Positions 1-8,866 of a stretch of DNA of 64,000 nucleotides are shown here, one piece after another. The first letter of the stretch is position 1. Each line of letters begins with the position of its first letter. Both the position numbers and the translations under genes were made by a program. The stretch is taken from the NCBI RefSeq assembly GCF_019457635.1, contig NZ_CP080412.1, positions 4,588,001 through 4,652,000 on the forward strand, written 5' to 3'. The DNA comes from Shewanella mangrovisoli. Its GTDB lineage: Bacteria > Pseudomonadota > Gammaproteobacteria > Enterobacterales > Shewanellaceae. Below the pieces are notes generated by a model. That model ran no database searches. It had not been told where the DNA came from and saw only the letters and a program-made list of their open reading frames with translations.

Positions 1-599
1 TGTTCGCGGCACTCTTAGGCAGCCTAGGTTTTGTGATCCTCTATGTTTTTACTAATCCACTCACCGCTTGGCTGACCTTTGCCAGCTTGATTGGTTATGC
101 CTTGATTTATACCGCCTATTTAAAACGGGCCACGCCACAAAACATTGTTATTGGCGGTTTAGCGGGCGCGATGCCGCCGCTCTTGGGTTGGACGGCGGTG
201 ACGAATCAATTCCATGGTCATGCGCTATTGCTAGTGATCATCATATTCCTGTGGACGCCGCCGCATTTTTGGGCACTGGCGATTCACAGACGCGCAGAAT
301 ATGCCAAAGTGGATATTCCCATGCTGCCCGTGACCCATGGGGTAGAATTTACTAAGACTTGTATCTTGCTCTATACGATTTTGCTGGCGATTGCTTGCCT
401 ATTGCCAGTACTAGTCGGGATGAGCGGACCGCTCTACTTTGTGTGTTCAAGCTTGCTCAGCACGGGATTTATCTATAAAGCGTGGCAGTTAAAGTATCAG
501 GATCGTGAAGGGCTGGCGATGCAGGTGTTTCGTTTTTCGATTTATCATTTAATGTTGTTATTCATGGCATTACTGCTCGACCACTATCTTTGGGCTTAA
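1..599 (+). CDS. ctaB: Heme O synthase (protoheme IX farnesyltransferase), 5' end missing
   Basis: This is the C-terminal two thirds of a UbiA-family membrane prenyltransferase that adds farnesyl to heme b to make heme O for heme-copper oxidases. The frame is open from the window edge; a GTG at 33 is internal, not the start. Visible family features are several hydrophobic helices, a loop with GAMPPLLGW, and the [26 protein letters not shown] stretch (given here as landmarks of the second conserved loop). A SCO-type copper chaperone follows 42 bases downstream, which suggests that this copy belongs to an aa3-type cytochrome c oxidase cluster lying to the left. A second, complete heme O synthase sits in the cyo operon at 41123-42055. 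Confidence 0.93.
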   Translation, partial: FAALLGSLGFVILYVFTNPLTAWLTFASLIGYALIYTAYLKRATPQNIVIGGLAGAMPPLLGWTAVTNQFHGHALLLVIIIFLWTPPHFWALAIHRRAEYAKVDIPMLPVTHGVEFTKTCILLYTILLAIACLLPVLVGMSGPLYFVCSSLLSTGFIYKAWQLKYQDREGLAMQVFRFSIYHLMLLFMALLLDHYLWA

Positions 600-641
600 T
601 GTGCAACGAGCGATAGGGCGAGCATGGTCAAAGGACAAAAT

Positions 642-1283
642 ATGCAAGCAAGAATCTCCAACAAGATCTTAGTGATAGCGATTCTATTAATAGGGTTGGG
701 TGGACTATTTGCAGTGAAGTTCAATCCACCTAAGCCCGTTGAGTTAGAGAGTGGTTTTTTGTTTCCTGAGGCGTTCGAGCTAGCGCCCTTTGAGCTTGTC
801 GATCAACAGCAGAAACCCTTTACCAATGCGAATTTGAAGGATCAATGGAGCCTATTCTTTATCGGCTTTACCTATTGCCCCGATGTCTGCCCGACCACCT
901 TAAACAAACTCGCCGCCGCCTATCCTGAGCTGAAAAAAATTGCCCCCATTCAAATCGTGTTTTTATCCGTAGATCCGAAGCGGGACAGCCCAGAGAAACT
1001 CCTCACCTATGTGAATTTCTTTAATCCTGAGTTTAAGGCAGTGACGGGTGAGCAAACCCAAATATTCCCCCTCACCCGCAGCCTAGGCCTCACCTATGCC
1101 ATGGTCGGCGAAGGGGATAATTATCAAGTCGATCATAGTGCTGGCTATGTACTGATTTCTCCCCAAGGCACGCGGGTTGCGGTGTTTAAACCCACCGCAG
1201 CCTTAGGTAAAGCCCCTCAAGTACTCAACCAAGCCTTGATCGGCGACTTCGATAAAATAGTCAAAAGCTACAAACCTAAATAG
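642..1283 (+). CDS. SCO1/SenC/PrrC-type copper chaperone
   Basis: SCO family proteins are membrane-anchored thioredoxin-fold proteins that deliver copper to the CuA site of cytochrome oxidase. An N-terminal membrane anchor (about residues 7-27) is followed by the fold with the copper-binding CPDVC motif (Cys79 and Cys83 from this start) and a distal conserved His in DHSAGY. I chose the ATG at 642 because AAAGGA lies six bases upstream; an in-frame ATG at 624 has a poorer ribosome site. The gene follows the heme O synthase by 42 bases in the same direction, so both probably serve the oxidase encoded to the left. Confidence 0.92.
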   Translation: MQARISNKILVIAILLIGLGGLFAVKFNPPKPVELESGFLFPEAFELAPFELVDQQQKPFTNANLKDQWSLFFIGFTYCPDVCPTTLNKLAAAYPELKKIAPIQIVFLSVDPKRDSPEKLLTYVNFFNPEFKAVTGEQTQIFPLTRSLGLTYAMVGEGDNYQVDHSAGYVLISPQGTRVAVFKPTAALGKAPQVLNQALIGDFDKIVKSYKPK

Positions 1284-1297
1284 CCGCCGCTGAGGTG

Positions 1298-2344
1298 TTA
1301 CTCTTTAACCCAAGTGCCGTCGTCTTTGGGTCTCACCCATGCCTGCGAAAACCAGTAATAGCCGTTGCGCGTCTTGCTTGGCGCCGTGCAATTGTAGCGT
1401 GAGCGCCCCGCTGGTAAGGCTAAATCGGCTTGAATACTAAATTCATTATCACTGCTCCAAGTCGGCGTTTTAGCGCCTTGCCCTTGGATATAACACATGA
1501 CCTGCTTGGCCGAAATATCGCTCATATCGAGTTTAACCTTAAGCTCGGGGCGCCAATGCCCGCCCTTAAGCTCAGGATCGCTAGGCGTTTGCTCAAGCAC
1601 TGGCATATTGAGGCTGTATAACTTGGCTTTTAAGCTCTTTAGATCCGCATATTGCCCCGCTACAGGGAAGCGCGGCAGCGCCGTGAGTGGCGAATAGGGA
1701 CCAGCCGCACCTGACTGCTGACCAAAAGCAACAAAGCCATTGTCACTCAACATATCTTGAATCGCCTGATTGTATTCGCCATAGGGATAGGCCAGCATTT
1801 TAAAATTCTGTCCCGTCGCCTCACGAATCGCGTTTTCGGTGTCCTGAATATTGGCTTTAATTCGCGCTAGCCATTGGCTTTGGGATTCATTATCGAGTTT
1901 GCGGATCAGATGCTCATGGGCCCAGCTGTGGTTAGCAATGTCAGCCCCTTCCTTGGAGAGCTTAATCAGCTCCTCCCAGGTCATCATCTCGGTAAACTTT
2001 TGTTTAATCGGCTCAATTGCCACAAATAGGGTGTAGGGAAAACCAAATTCCTTTAGGATAGGGTGCGCTGTGGTCGCGATGCTGCGATAACCATCATCGA
2101 AGGTGATCGCCACCGTTTTTGCGGGTAAATCTTGCTTGTTTTTGATCGCCTCAACCACTTGGGATAAAGGGATAACCTTAAAACCATCGTCCGCCAGAAA
2201 CTGCATTTGCTCACGAAATTGTGCAGGCGTGACGCTCGTCGCCGCCGGTGTGGTTTCTGACACATGGTGATACTGTAAAATGACCACAGCATGGGCCGAG
2301 AAAGTCATCAGCCCTAAGAGTGCCAATAACGCACGTTTAACCAT
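1298..2344 (-). CDS. Secreted polysaccharide deacetylase family protein
   Basis: A 348-residue protein with a signal peptide (hydrophobic core to about residue 19, ending SAHA) and a NodB-type carbohydrate esterase domain. The metal and catalytic motif TFDDGYRS is at residues 81-88, and the NHSWAH histidines are at about 139 and 143. About 130 C-terminal residues are not recognised. The family removes N-acetyl groups from polysaccharides or peptidoglycan; the substrate cannot be read from sequence. It converges on the SCO gene (14 bases between stops) and diverges from the MATE gene with only three bases between the nominal starts. Confidence 0.85.
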   Translation of the reverse strand: MVKRALLALLGLMTFSAHAVVILQYHHVSETTPAATSVTPAQFREQMQFLADDGFKVIPLSQVVEAIKNKQDLPAKTVAITFDDGYRSIATTAHPILKEFGFPYTLFVAIEPIKQKFTEMMTWEELIKLSKEGADIANHSWAHEHLIRKLDNESQSQWLARIKANIQDTENAIREATGQNFKMLAYPYGEYNQAIQDMLSDNGFVAFGQQSGAAGPYSPLTALPRFPVAGQYADLKSLKAKLYSLNMPVLEQTPSDPELKGGHWRPELKVKLDMSDISAKQVMCYIQGQGAKTPTWSSDNEFSIQADLALPAGRSRYNCTAPSKTRNGYYWFSQAWVRPKDDGTWVKE

Positions 2345-2347
2345 AAT

Positions 2348-3733
2348 GTGAATACCTCTGAATCAATGACTACCGCAAAATCCACCGCACTCGCGCTCCT
2401 GTTGAATGGCACCAAGAATCGCCAGCTGCTCGCGCTTGCCCTGCCGATGATCCTCTCCAATATCACGGTACCGCTGTTGGGATTGGTCGATACGGCCGTC
2501 ATCGGGCATTTAAGTGACGCCTATTATTTAGGGGGCGTCGCACTCGGGTCAACGATTATCACATTAATCATTTGGTTATTAGGCTTTTTACGGATGGCGA
2601 CTACCGGATTGGTCGCACAGGCCTATGGCGCAAACGATACCGCGCGCCAATTAAAGTTGCTGGTCCAAGGCGCCATACTGGCGACAGGGCTGGGTATCGC
2701 TGTGATCCTATTACAGATCCCGATACTGAATTTAGCGCTCGGCCTCTCCGAGGCGAGTGTGGAAGTCGAGCGTTATTGCCGAGAATATTTTCAAGTCCGA
2801 GTCTGGTCGACACCATTCGCCCTGCTCAATTTAGTGATGCTCGGCTGGCTCCTTGGCAGACAACAGCCCAAGGCGGCCATGTGGCAGCTTATCTTCGCCA
2901 ACTTAGCCAATATTATCCTCGATGTGTTGTTCGTCTTAGGTTTAGGCTGGGGAGTTAAAGGGGCAGCACTTGCCTCACTATGTGCGGATATCACCGCCTT
3001 TAGCGTTGCGCTCTACATGGTATTACAACAGCTTAAGTTAATACCTCGATTCCAATTTGCCGATATTAGAGTTCACCTGAACTTGTCGGGTTACGGCCAG
3101 CTGCTTAGACTCAATACCGATATATTTATCCGCAGCCTATGCCTGCAAGTCGCTTTCGCCTTTATGACTTTTCACGGTGCAGGCCTTGGGGATAATACGG
3201 TCGCAGCCAATGCCGTCTTGTTGAATTTACTGTTATTAATCGCCTACGCCCTCGATGGCATTGCCTATTATGCCGAGGCGGAAGTGGGCAAAGCCTACGG
3301 ACAAAAACGCACACAGCCACTGCGCGAAGCTGTACTCCTGGCTTGGTGTTGGTCCGCCATCTCTGCATTGGGTTTCAGCCTGATATTTTATCTTTTTGGA
3401 GACCGTATCATCGGGCTGCTAACCAATATTGATGAGGTGAGAACCACAGCGCAAATTTATCTGCCTTGGCTGATATTACTGCCGCTTTGGTCTTTTAGTT
3501 CCTATCTGTTTGATGGGGTTTATATTGGCGCCGCTAAGGGAAAAGTGATGCGTAACAGTATGATTATCGCGACATTTGGCGCCTTCTTCCCGACATGGTA
3601 TTTGCTGCAATCGCTGTTGCCTCCCGAGCAGGCTAACCATGCACTGTGGGCGGCCATGACAGCCTTTATGCTAACGCGCAGCTTCACCCTAGCGGCACAT
3701 TACCGCTTTAGCAAGGCATTTATTCTTAATTAG
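2348..3733 (+). CDS. dinF: MATE family efflux transporter, DinF type
   Basis: A polytopic inner-membrane protein of up to 461 residues that resembles DinF-type MATE exporters, which expel organic cations or bile-salt-like compounds using Na+ or H+. The signature LPMILSNITVPLLGLVDTAV is near residue 33, and twelve hydrophobic segments follow. Start choice is uncertain: the GTG at 2348 and an in-frame ATG at 2366 both lack a clear ribosome site, and E. coli DinF begins only about ten residues before the signature. The promoter must lie inside the divergent deacetylase gene. I see no LexA box upstream, unlike E. coli dinF. Confidence 0.88.
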   Translation: MNTSESMTTAKSTALALLLNGTKNRQLLALALPMILSNITVPLLGLVDTAVIGHLSDAYYLGGVALGSTIITLIIWLLGFLRMATTGLVAQAYGANDTARQLKLLVQGAILATGLGIAVILLQIPILNLALGLSEASVEVERYCREYFQVRVWSTPFALLNLVMLGWLLGRQQPKAAMWQLIFANLANIILDVLFVLGLGWGVKGAALASLCADITAFSVALYMVLQQLKLIPRFQFADIRVHLNLSGYGQLLRLNTDIFIRSLCLQVAFAFMTFHGAGLGDNTVAANAVLLNLLLLIAYALDGIAYYAEAEVGKAYGQKRTQPLREAVLLAWCWSAISALGFSLIFYLFGDRIIGLLTNIDEVRTTAQIYLPWLILLPLWSFSSYLFDGVYIGAAKGKVMRNSMIIATFGAFFPTWYLLQSLLPPEQANHALWAAMTAFMLTRSFTLAAHYRFSKAFILN

Positions 3734-3810
3734 TTCTGTAAAGACAGTAGCTTACTTAAGGTTATCCCATTAAGATACGCGGCATCATTGTAATAAAATT
3801 GTGATGCGTT

Positions 3811-5748
3811 ATGAAAAGGATTTTACCTTTGTTACTCCTGTGGCTAAGTCTGCCACTGCTTGCCCAAACCGTTCCTCAGCTTGCCGTCGAGGCCTTTGCC
3901 AGTATTCCCGATGTCAGCTCAGTGCAACTGTCGCCCGATGGCAAAAAAATTGCCTCTATCGTTCGGGTAGACCAGCCCAAACTTAAGGGCACAGTGGTCA
4001 GTATTCTCGATTTAGAAACGGGCAACAAAGATTACGCGATTCACACCGATAACCAGAAGTTTGTCCTGCTGTCATTACAGTGGGCAAATGACACCACTTT
4101 GCTGATCAGCGCTAAGTTTCCGGCAAATCGCTATGGCACACCGACGACCGAAACTCGCTTGGTGAAGTACGATTTAACCACGCGAAAAACCACGAGCGTG
4201 CTCGCCCGTAGCGTCATCGACCGACTCAGTTGGATCCCCCAACATCAGGGACAGATTATCGATATGATGCCGGATGACCCTGATAATATCTTGCTCTCCC
4301 TCGATGGTATGGGCGAAGAAGTGGGTGAAGACAGCGTGCTTAGAGTCAATCTCTCTCAGGGTAAATCCTCGTTTATTCAAAACTCTAAACGTAAAATCAT
4401 CGGCTGGATTACCGACAGGCAGCACAAGGTCCGTATCTCCATCTATAACGATGACACTGAGTACCGGATCTACGAGCAACCGGAACAAAAGGCAGAGCCA
4501 CGCTTACTCTGGACCTTTAAAGCCTTCTCCGACGAGAGCGTCTGGCCACTAGGTTTCGATGCCGACCCCAACATCTTATTCGTACGCGCCTACCACCAAG
4601 GCTTTGAAGCTATCTTCAAGGTGAATTTAACCGATCCTAAGCTCACCAAGGAGCTGGTGTACGCCAACAAAGATACCGATGTTGAAGGCAATCTCATCTA
4701 TTCAGAACTCAAGAAAAAAGTCATTGGGATCAGTGAAGGCGACGGCGAAGAGTACACCTTCTGGGATCCTGAATATGCGGGTCTGCAAAATGGACTAAAA
4801 GCAGTATTGCCCAATGCCCATAACTACATCACCCAATTTAGCGCGGATGAACGCCGCTATATCGTCTACTCCACCAGTTCGACTCAACCTGGCACCTATT
4901 ACTTCGGCGATAGGGATGAAAAGGCGTTATTTCCGATTGCCGATAGATATAGCCAGCTAAGCAGCGAACAACTCGCCGATACTCACTATCTGAGCTACGA
5001 AGCGCGGGATAAACTCAAAATCGATGCTTACCTTACAGTGCCAAAGGGTTTGGAGGCCAAGCAACTCCCCACCATTATCTTTCCCCACGGCGGCCCCATA
5101 AGTTACGACAGTAACGACTTCGATTATTGGGCGCAGTTTTTCGCCAACCGTGGCTACGCGGTATTTCGAATGAACTTTAGGGGCTCGGCGGGCTACGGCT
5201 ATGAGTTTATGAAGGCCGGCCTCAAAAGCTGGGGGCTCGAAATGCAAAACGATGTGGAAGATGGTACACGTTACCTAATCAATCAAGGGATTAGCGATCC
5301 ACAGCGTATCTGTATCGTCGGCGCGAGTTATGGTGGTTATGCCGCCTTAATGGGTGCGGCGATGACACCCGACCTGTACCGCTGCGCGGTCAGTGTGGCA
5401 GGGGTGACAGACGTGGCTTACCTGGTAAAATCCAGTCGCCGTTTTACCAATTATGAAGTCGTTAAAGAACAAATTGGCGATGATTTTAGCGCCCTCTATG
5501 AGCGCTCACCCGTCAGTAAGGCCGATAAGATCAGCATCCCGGTATTACTACTGCATGGCGATAAGGACCGAGTGGTTAAGGTGCAACATAGCCGCGAAAT
5601 GTTCGACGAACTGAAATCACGTAAGAAAAACGTCGAATATATTGAGCTCGAAAATGGTGACCATTATTTAAGTAACAATGACCATAGGTTAACCACCTTT
5701 AAGGCGCTCGATAAGTTTTTAGCTGACAACCTGAAAACCCAGCTGTAG
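3811..5748 (+). CDS. S9 family prolyl oligopeptidase-like serine peptidase (periplasmic)
   Basis: A 645-residue protein with a signal peptide (cleavage probably after LLAQ at about residue 19), a beta-propeller-like N-terminal half, and a C-terminal alpha/beta-hydrolase domain. The catalytic triad is visible: Ser506 in GASYGGYA, Asp586 in HGDKDRVV and His618 in NGDHYL. S9 enzymes (acylaminoacyl/dipeptidyl peptidase type) cut short peptides, often after proline; exact specificity cannot be assigned. The gene stands alone and ends at a bidirectional terminator shared with nfuA. Confidence 0.9.
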   Translation: MKRILPLLLLWLSLPLLAQTVPQLAVEAFASIPDVSSVQLSPDGKKIASIVRVDQPKLKGTVVSILDLETGNKDYAIHTDNQKFVLLSLQWANDTTLLISAKFPANRYGTPTTETRLVKYDLTTRKTTSVLARSVIDRLSWIPQHQGQIIDMMPDDPDNILLSLDGMGEEVGEDSVLRVNLSQGKSSFIQNSKRKIIGWITDRQHKVRISIYNDDTEYRIYEQPEQKAEPRLLWTFKAFSDESVWPLGFDADPNILFVRAYHQGFEAIFKVNLTDPKLTKELVYANKDTDVEGNLIYSELKKKVIGISEGDGEEYTFWDPEYAGLQNGLKAVLPNAHNYITQFSADERRYIVYSTSSTQPGTYYFGDRDEKALFPIADRYSQLSSEQLADTHYLSYEARDKLKIDAYLTVPKGLEAKQLPTIIFPHGGPISYDSNDFDYWAQFFANRGYAVFRMNFRGSAGYGYEFMKAGLKSWGLEMQNDVEDGTRYLINQGISDPQRICIVGASYGGYAALMGAAMTPDLYRCAVSVAGVTDVAYLVKSSRRFTNYEVVKEQIGDDFSALYERSPVSKADKISIPVLLLHGDKDRVVKVQHSREMFDELKSRKKNVEYIELENGDHYLSNNDHRLTTFKALDKFLADNLKTQL

Positions 5749-5762
5749 CCACAAAACGCCAT

Positions 5763-5793
5763 AAAAAAACGCGACTCACAGGTCGCGTTTTTT
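5763..5793. terminator. Bidirectional rho-independent terminator
   Basis: CGCGAC (5770-5775) pairs with GTCGCG (5782-5787), flanked by an A run on the left and a T run on the right. It can end both the S9 peptidase gene and the converging nfuA gene. Confidence 0.9.
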
Positions 5794-5811
5794 ATTCAGT
5801 TCAACACCAGC

Positions 5812-6390
5812 TTAAGCGTAAGAATGCGCGCCGTGTTGGTGATCGGTCACATCGCTCACACCAGAGAGTTCACCTGCGAACATATCTAATAGCTGCTTCT
5901 CGATACCATCTTTTAGGGTGATATCAACTTGCGAACAACCGTTACATCCACCGCCAAACTGCAGTACCGCTACGCCTTCTTGGGTGATTTCAACCAGCAT
6001 GATGTTACCACCATGGCTTGCCAGTTGTGGGTTGATTTCAGATTGGATCACATACTCAACACGCTCTGCTAAAGGCGCATCTGAAGCCACTTTACGCATT
6101 TTTGCGTTAGGGGCTTTAAGGGTTAATTGCGAACCTAATTGATCGGTCACGAAGTCGATTGAGGCTTCTTCTAAGAAAGGCGCACTCTTCTCGTCAACCA
6201 TAGCGCTAAAGCCATTGAATTCTAATTCAATATCATCGCTTTCAACGGCGTCAGGCGGGCAGTAAGACACGCCACACTCGGCTTGTGCGGTACCTGGACT
6301 GATCACAAATACGCGAATATGAGTGCCTTCAGGTTGATCGGCTAACAACTTTACAAAATGGGCCTGAGCCGCATCGGAAATAGTAATCAT
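5812..6390 (-). CDS. nfuA: Fe-S biogenesis protein NfuA
   Basis: NfuA carries and delivers 4Fe-4S clusters to apoproteins, especially under oxidative or iron stress. From the ATG at 6390 the protein has 192 residues, close to the E. coli length. It has a degenerate A-type (HesB-like) N-terminal domain followed by a C-terminal Nfu domain with the cluster-ligating CxxC in GGGCNGCSQ (Cys149, Cys152). The frame stays open further upstream (to 6504), but that extension has no family counterpart; GGAG upstream of 6390 supports the shorter start. It is divergent from nothing close by; comF lies upstream on the same strand. Confidence 0.95.
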   Translation of the reverse strand: MITISDAAQAHFVKLLADQPEGTHIRVFVISPGTAQAECGVSYCPPDAVESDDIELEFNGFSAMVDEKSAPFLEEASIDFVTDQLGSQLTLKAPNAKMRKVASDAPLAERVEYVIQSEINPQLASHGGNIMLVEITQEGVAVLQFGGGCNGCSQVDITLKDGIEKQLLDMFAGELSGVSDVTDHQHGAHSYA

Positions 6391-6557
6391 GGAAACCAGC
6401 TCCGTCAGGGGATACCTGAGTGTTTTAGTAAGAATTAGGCGTATGATACTCCTACTCACACGCGCTTTGTAGTCCCTAGGGTAGCAAGTTCTGGAATTTT
6501 GCAAAATCCATCACGCTTTCAATGCAACAACTTAACCTGTAGAGCACTAGCGGATAG

Positions 6558-7364
6558 CTAACGCGGATCGTCGTTTTCACTCGCAATATCATCCAATAAA
6601 CCCGGCGCTTCGGCTCTGGCTAGACACCATATTTGCACCTGTATATATCGCGCCTCGAACAAACGGGCAATTTCTGCCACTGTTGTGCCAGTCGTCACCA
6701 CATCGTCCACCAGCGCAATCCGTTGATAAGCAAAATCTGCATTTAACTCAAAAGCATCCTGTAGATTTCGTCGTCGCTGTGTGCCATTGAGTCCGGCTTG
6801 TGGGCGGGTATCCTGCCGCCGAATTAATCCGTCACAGGCCAGTGGCAGCGAGAGCTGCTTCGATAATTCATGGGCAATTAACCATGCTTGATTAAATCCA
6901 CGTTGACGCAGCCGATTAGGGTGTAAAGGGACTGGCACTATGGCCTGCGGCAGCGTGATAAATTCTTGCTGTTCAAGCTGATCAATGCGCGCCACTAAGG
7001 CTTGGCACAATATGGGTAAGGCGGCGAGTTGCCCCTGATATTTAATGGCCGCTATCCAAGGGCCAAAACCTTGATGATAACTACAAGGTGCGATGACTTT
7101 TCGCGGTTGATGCCGTTGGCACTCTCCGCAATATTCGAGTTCAAGTGACATGGATTTGCCACAACCTAAACAAATTGGGCTGTGATACAAACCCGTTTGC
7201 AGGCATACCTGACAAAATCCCGCTTCCTTTGCATTGAGGGATTGGTGGCACAGTAAGCAGCGGTTAGGTAAACTGCCCGCCAAGTAACGCTGCCCCAAAT
7301 GCGAAACTATGCGTAACAGCTTCGCTCCCTGTTGCGACCAAGTCCATTTGCTATCGCCCGACAT
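6558..7364 (-). CDS. comF: ComF family protein (double zinc ribbon, phosphoribosyltransferase fold)
   Basis: ComF/GntX proteins are needed for DNA uptake or use of external DNA in several species. An N-terminal Cys-rich region (CLLCHQ, CQVC, CLGCGK, CGEC) gives a zinc-ribbon pair. The C-terminal domain has the PRPP-binding motif ALVDDVVTTGTT near residue 220 and the family stretch PVPLHPNRLRQRGFNQA. AGGAAG lies four bases before the ATG. The gene is divergent from bioH with about 25 bases between starts, a common arrangement in gammaproteobacteria. Confidence 0.93.
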   Translation of the reverse strand: MSGDSKWTWSQQGAKLLRIVSHLGQRYLAGSLPNRCLLCHQSLNAKEAGFCQVCLQTGLYHSPICLGCGKSMSLELEYCGECQRHQPRKVIAPCSYHQGFGPWIAAIKYQGQLAALPILCQALVARIDQLEQQEFITLPQAIVPVPLHPNRLRQRGFNQAWLIAHELSKQLSLPLACDGLIRRQDTRPQAGLNGTQRRRNLQDAFELNADFAYQRIALVDDVVTTGTTVAEIARLFEARYIQVQIWCLARAEAPGLLDDIASENDDPR

Positions 7365-7389
7365 ACAACTTCCTATTAGAGGTATTTTA

Positions 7390-8184
7390 GTGAACTCTGC
7401 GACGCCAGCCCATCATCCCCAACTGCATATCGACATCCGAGGCCAAGGGCCGGATCTGGTGATACTCCACGGTTGGGGGGTTAATAGCGCCGTCTTCACG
7501 CCGCTCCATGAGCAGCTTTCTGAGTATAGAGTCCACTATGTCGATCTGCCCGGCTTTGGCCTAAGTCAGCCAATCGCAGGCAATTTAGCGATTTGGGTGG
7601 ATGCGCTAATCCATGCCTTGCCCGCCAATGCGATTTGGGCCGGCTGGTCACTGGGTGGCTTAGTGGCCACCCAAGCCGCAATAAGCTATCCCTCCCATGT
7701 CAAAGGCTTAATGACTATCGCGTCCTCGCCCTGTTTTATGGCGAGGGAGGAAGAAGCATGGCCTGGCATTCCACCGCAGGTGCTCAGCATGTTTGGCGAG
7801 CAGCTTGGACAAAATTTACCAAAGACGATTGAGCGCTTTTTAGCGATTCAGGCCATGGGCAGCGAAACCGCTAAAGACGATATCAAGCAGCTGCGGGATT
7901 TAGTGCTAGCGCGCCCGCTACCTGATGCAGCCGCCTTAACGCAAGGTCTTGATATGTTGAATCAAATCGATCTTAGGCCGCAATTATCGGCGATACAGCA
8001 ACCTTGGCTGCGGATCTGGGGTCGACTCGATGGACTCGTGCCCAAACGCGTTCAACCTAAGATGCCCACAGCAAGCCACATCACAGATGTGATGCTCGCC
8101 AAGGCATCCCACGCACCGTTTGTGTCCCACAGGGAAGAATTCGTGCAGGCAATTACACCTTGGCTGGCGCAATTCAAGGACTAA
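7390..8184 (+). CDS. bioH: Pimeloyl-ACP methyl ester carboxylesterase BioH
   Basis: An alpha/beta-hydrolase of 264 residues that frees pimeloyl-ACP from its methyl ester, closing the BioC-BioH route to the biotin pimelate chain. The family features are HGWG (oxyanion region), the nucleophile elbow GWSLGG with Ser87, an Asp in WGRLDGLVP and a His in ASHAPF. The GTG at 7390 with AGAGG upstream fits the family start; longer in-frame readings run into the comF gene. No other biotin genes are in the window, as usual for bioH beside comF. Confidence 0.92.
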   Translation: MNSATPAHHPQLHIDIRGQGPDLVILHGWGVNSAVFTPLHEQLSEYRVHYVDLPGFGLSQPIAGNLAIWVDALIHALPANAIWAGWSLGGLVATQAAISYPSHVKGLMTIASSPCFMAREEEAWPGIPPQVLSMFGEQLGQNLPKTIERFLAIQAMGSETAKDDIKQLRDLVLARPLPDAAALTQGLDMLNQIDLRPQLSAIQQPWLRIWGRLDGLVPKRVQPKMPTASHITDVMLAKASHAPFVSHREEFVQAITPWLAQFKD

Positions 8185-8245
8185 CGCTTTATCTTTGAGC
8201 AATAAGTGGCTAGTATTTAACCATTAAGGCCACAAGGAATTTTTC

Positions 8246-8800
8246 ATGCTGCTTGTCAGTAACTACCCCCAAGTTCCGATAGCGACGACCAATGTCGCGA
8301 CGGACTCGGCTCGGGTCGACAATCAGCTCAAACCCGTGGTTATCCCGCCGCAGGCCGCGACTAAGGGCCATGAAGAGCGCGCCTTTAATCCGCAAAATGA
8401 ACGTACCGCAGATCAAACTCAGCAGCAGGCACGTTTGCTCGAGCAAAATCAGCAACAAGTTCAAGACAAACAGCAACAACAGCAGTCTTCACAGCAACAG
8501 AGTCAGCAACAGCAAGAGAAACAAGCTCCGATAGTTGCTGCCGATCGGGCGCTCCCAAAAACCCTTAAAGTGCCAGTGCGCGGCCCAGCGGCGCTGCAGC
8601 GTAAAGATATTCGACTAAAGGTCGGTCAAAACACTCCTCGCCCCGCCAATACCACAGCGAAAACCACGACAGCGACGACGCGTCAGCCGATGCAAGGGGA
8701 GTCTCCTCAGTTTTATCAACAGGTTGGCCAGCGTATTGGACAATACTATGCGCAGCAGACTCAGCCCGAAGCCGAACCTGCTATGTCGGCTTGGATTTAA
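8246..8800 (+). CDS. Hypothetical protein, glutamine-rich, low complexity
   Basis: I do not recognise this 184-residue protein. It has no signal peptide or membrane helix. Residues about 50-95 are a Q-dominated tract with interspersed S, E and K, likely coiled-coil or disordered; the C-terminal third is basic and Pro/Thr-rich, and the last 30 residues (FYQQVGQRIGQYYAQQ) could form a short amphipathic helix. AAGGAA sits six bases before the ATG. It follows bioH by 61 bases and ends in a terminator, so it may be the distal gene of a bioH transcript. Confidence 0.7.
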   Translation: MLLVSNYPQVPIATTNVATDSARVDNQLKPVVIPPQAATKGHEERAFNPQNERTADQTQQQARLLEQNQQQVQDKQQQQQSSQQQSQQQQEKQAPIVAADRALPKTLKVPVRGPAALQRKDIRLKVGQNTPRPANTTAKTTTATTRQPMQGESPQFYQQVGQRIGQYYAQQTQPEAEPAMSAWI

Positions 8801-8831
8801 GATCTGCTGGTTTAAAGACAAGTTTCAAAAT

Positions 8832-8859
8832 AAAAATGCCGCTAATCAGCGGCATTTTT
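8832..8859. terminator. Bidirectional rho-independent terminator
   Basis: ATGCCGCT (8836-8843) pairs with AGCGGCAT (8848-8855) across a four-base loop, with A and T runs on the two sides. It lies between two converging genes and can serve both. Confidence 0.9.
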
Positions 8860-8866
8860 AATTCGG

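Noticed and set aside
8400-8530. CAG/CAA-rich stretch as a tandem repeat or CRISPR-like array
   Set aside because: It is an irregular glutamine-coding tract without a fixed repeat unit or spacers.
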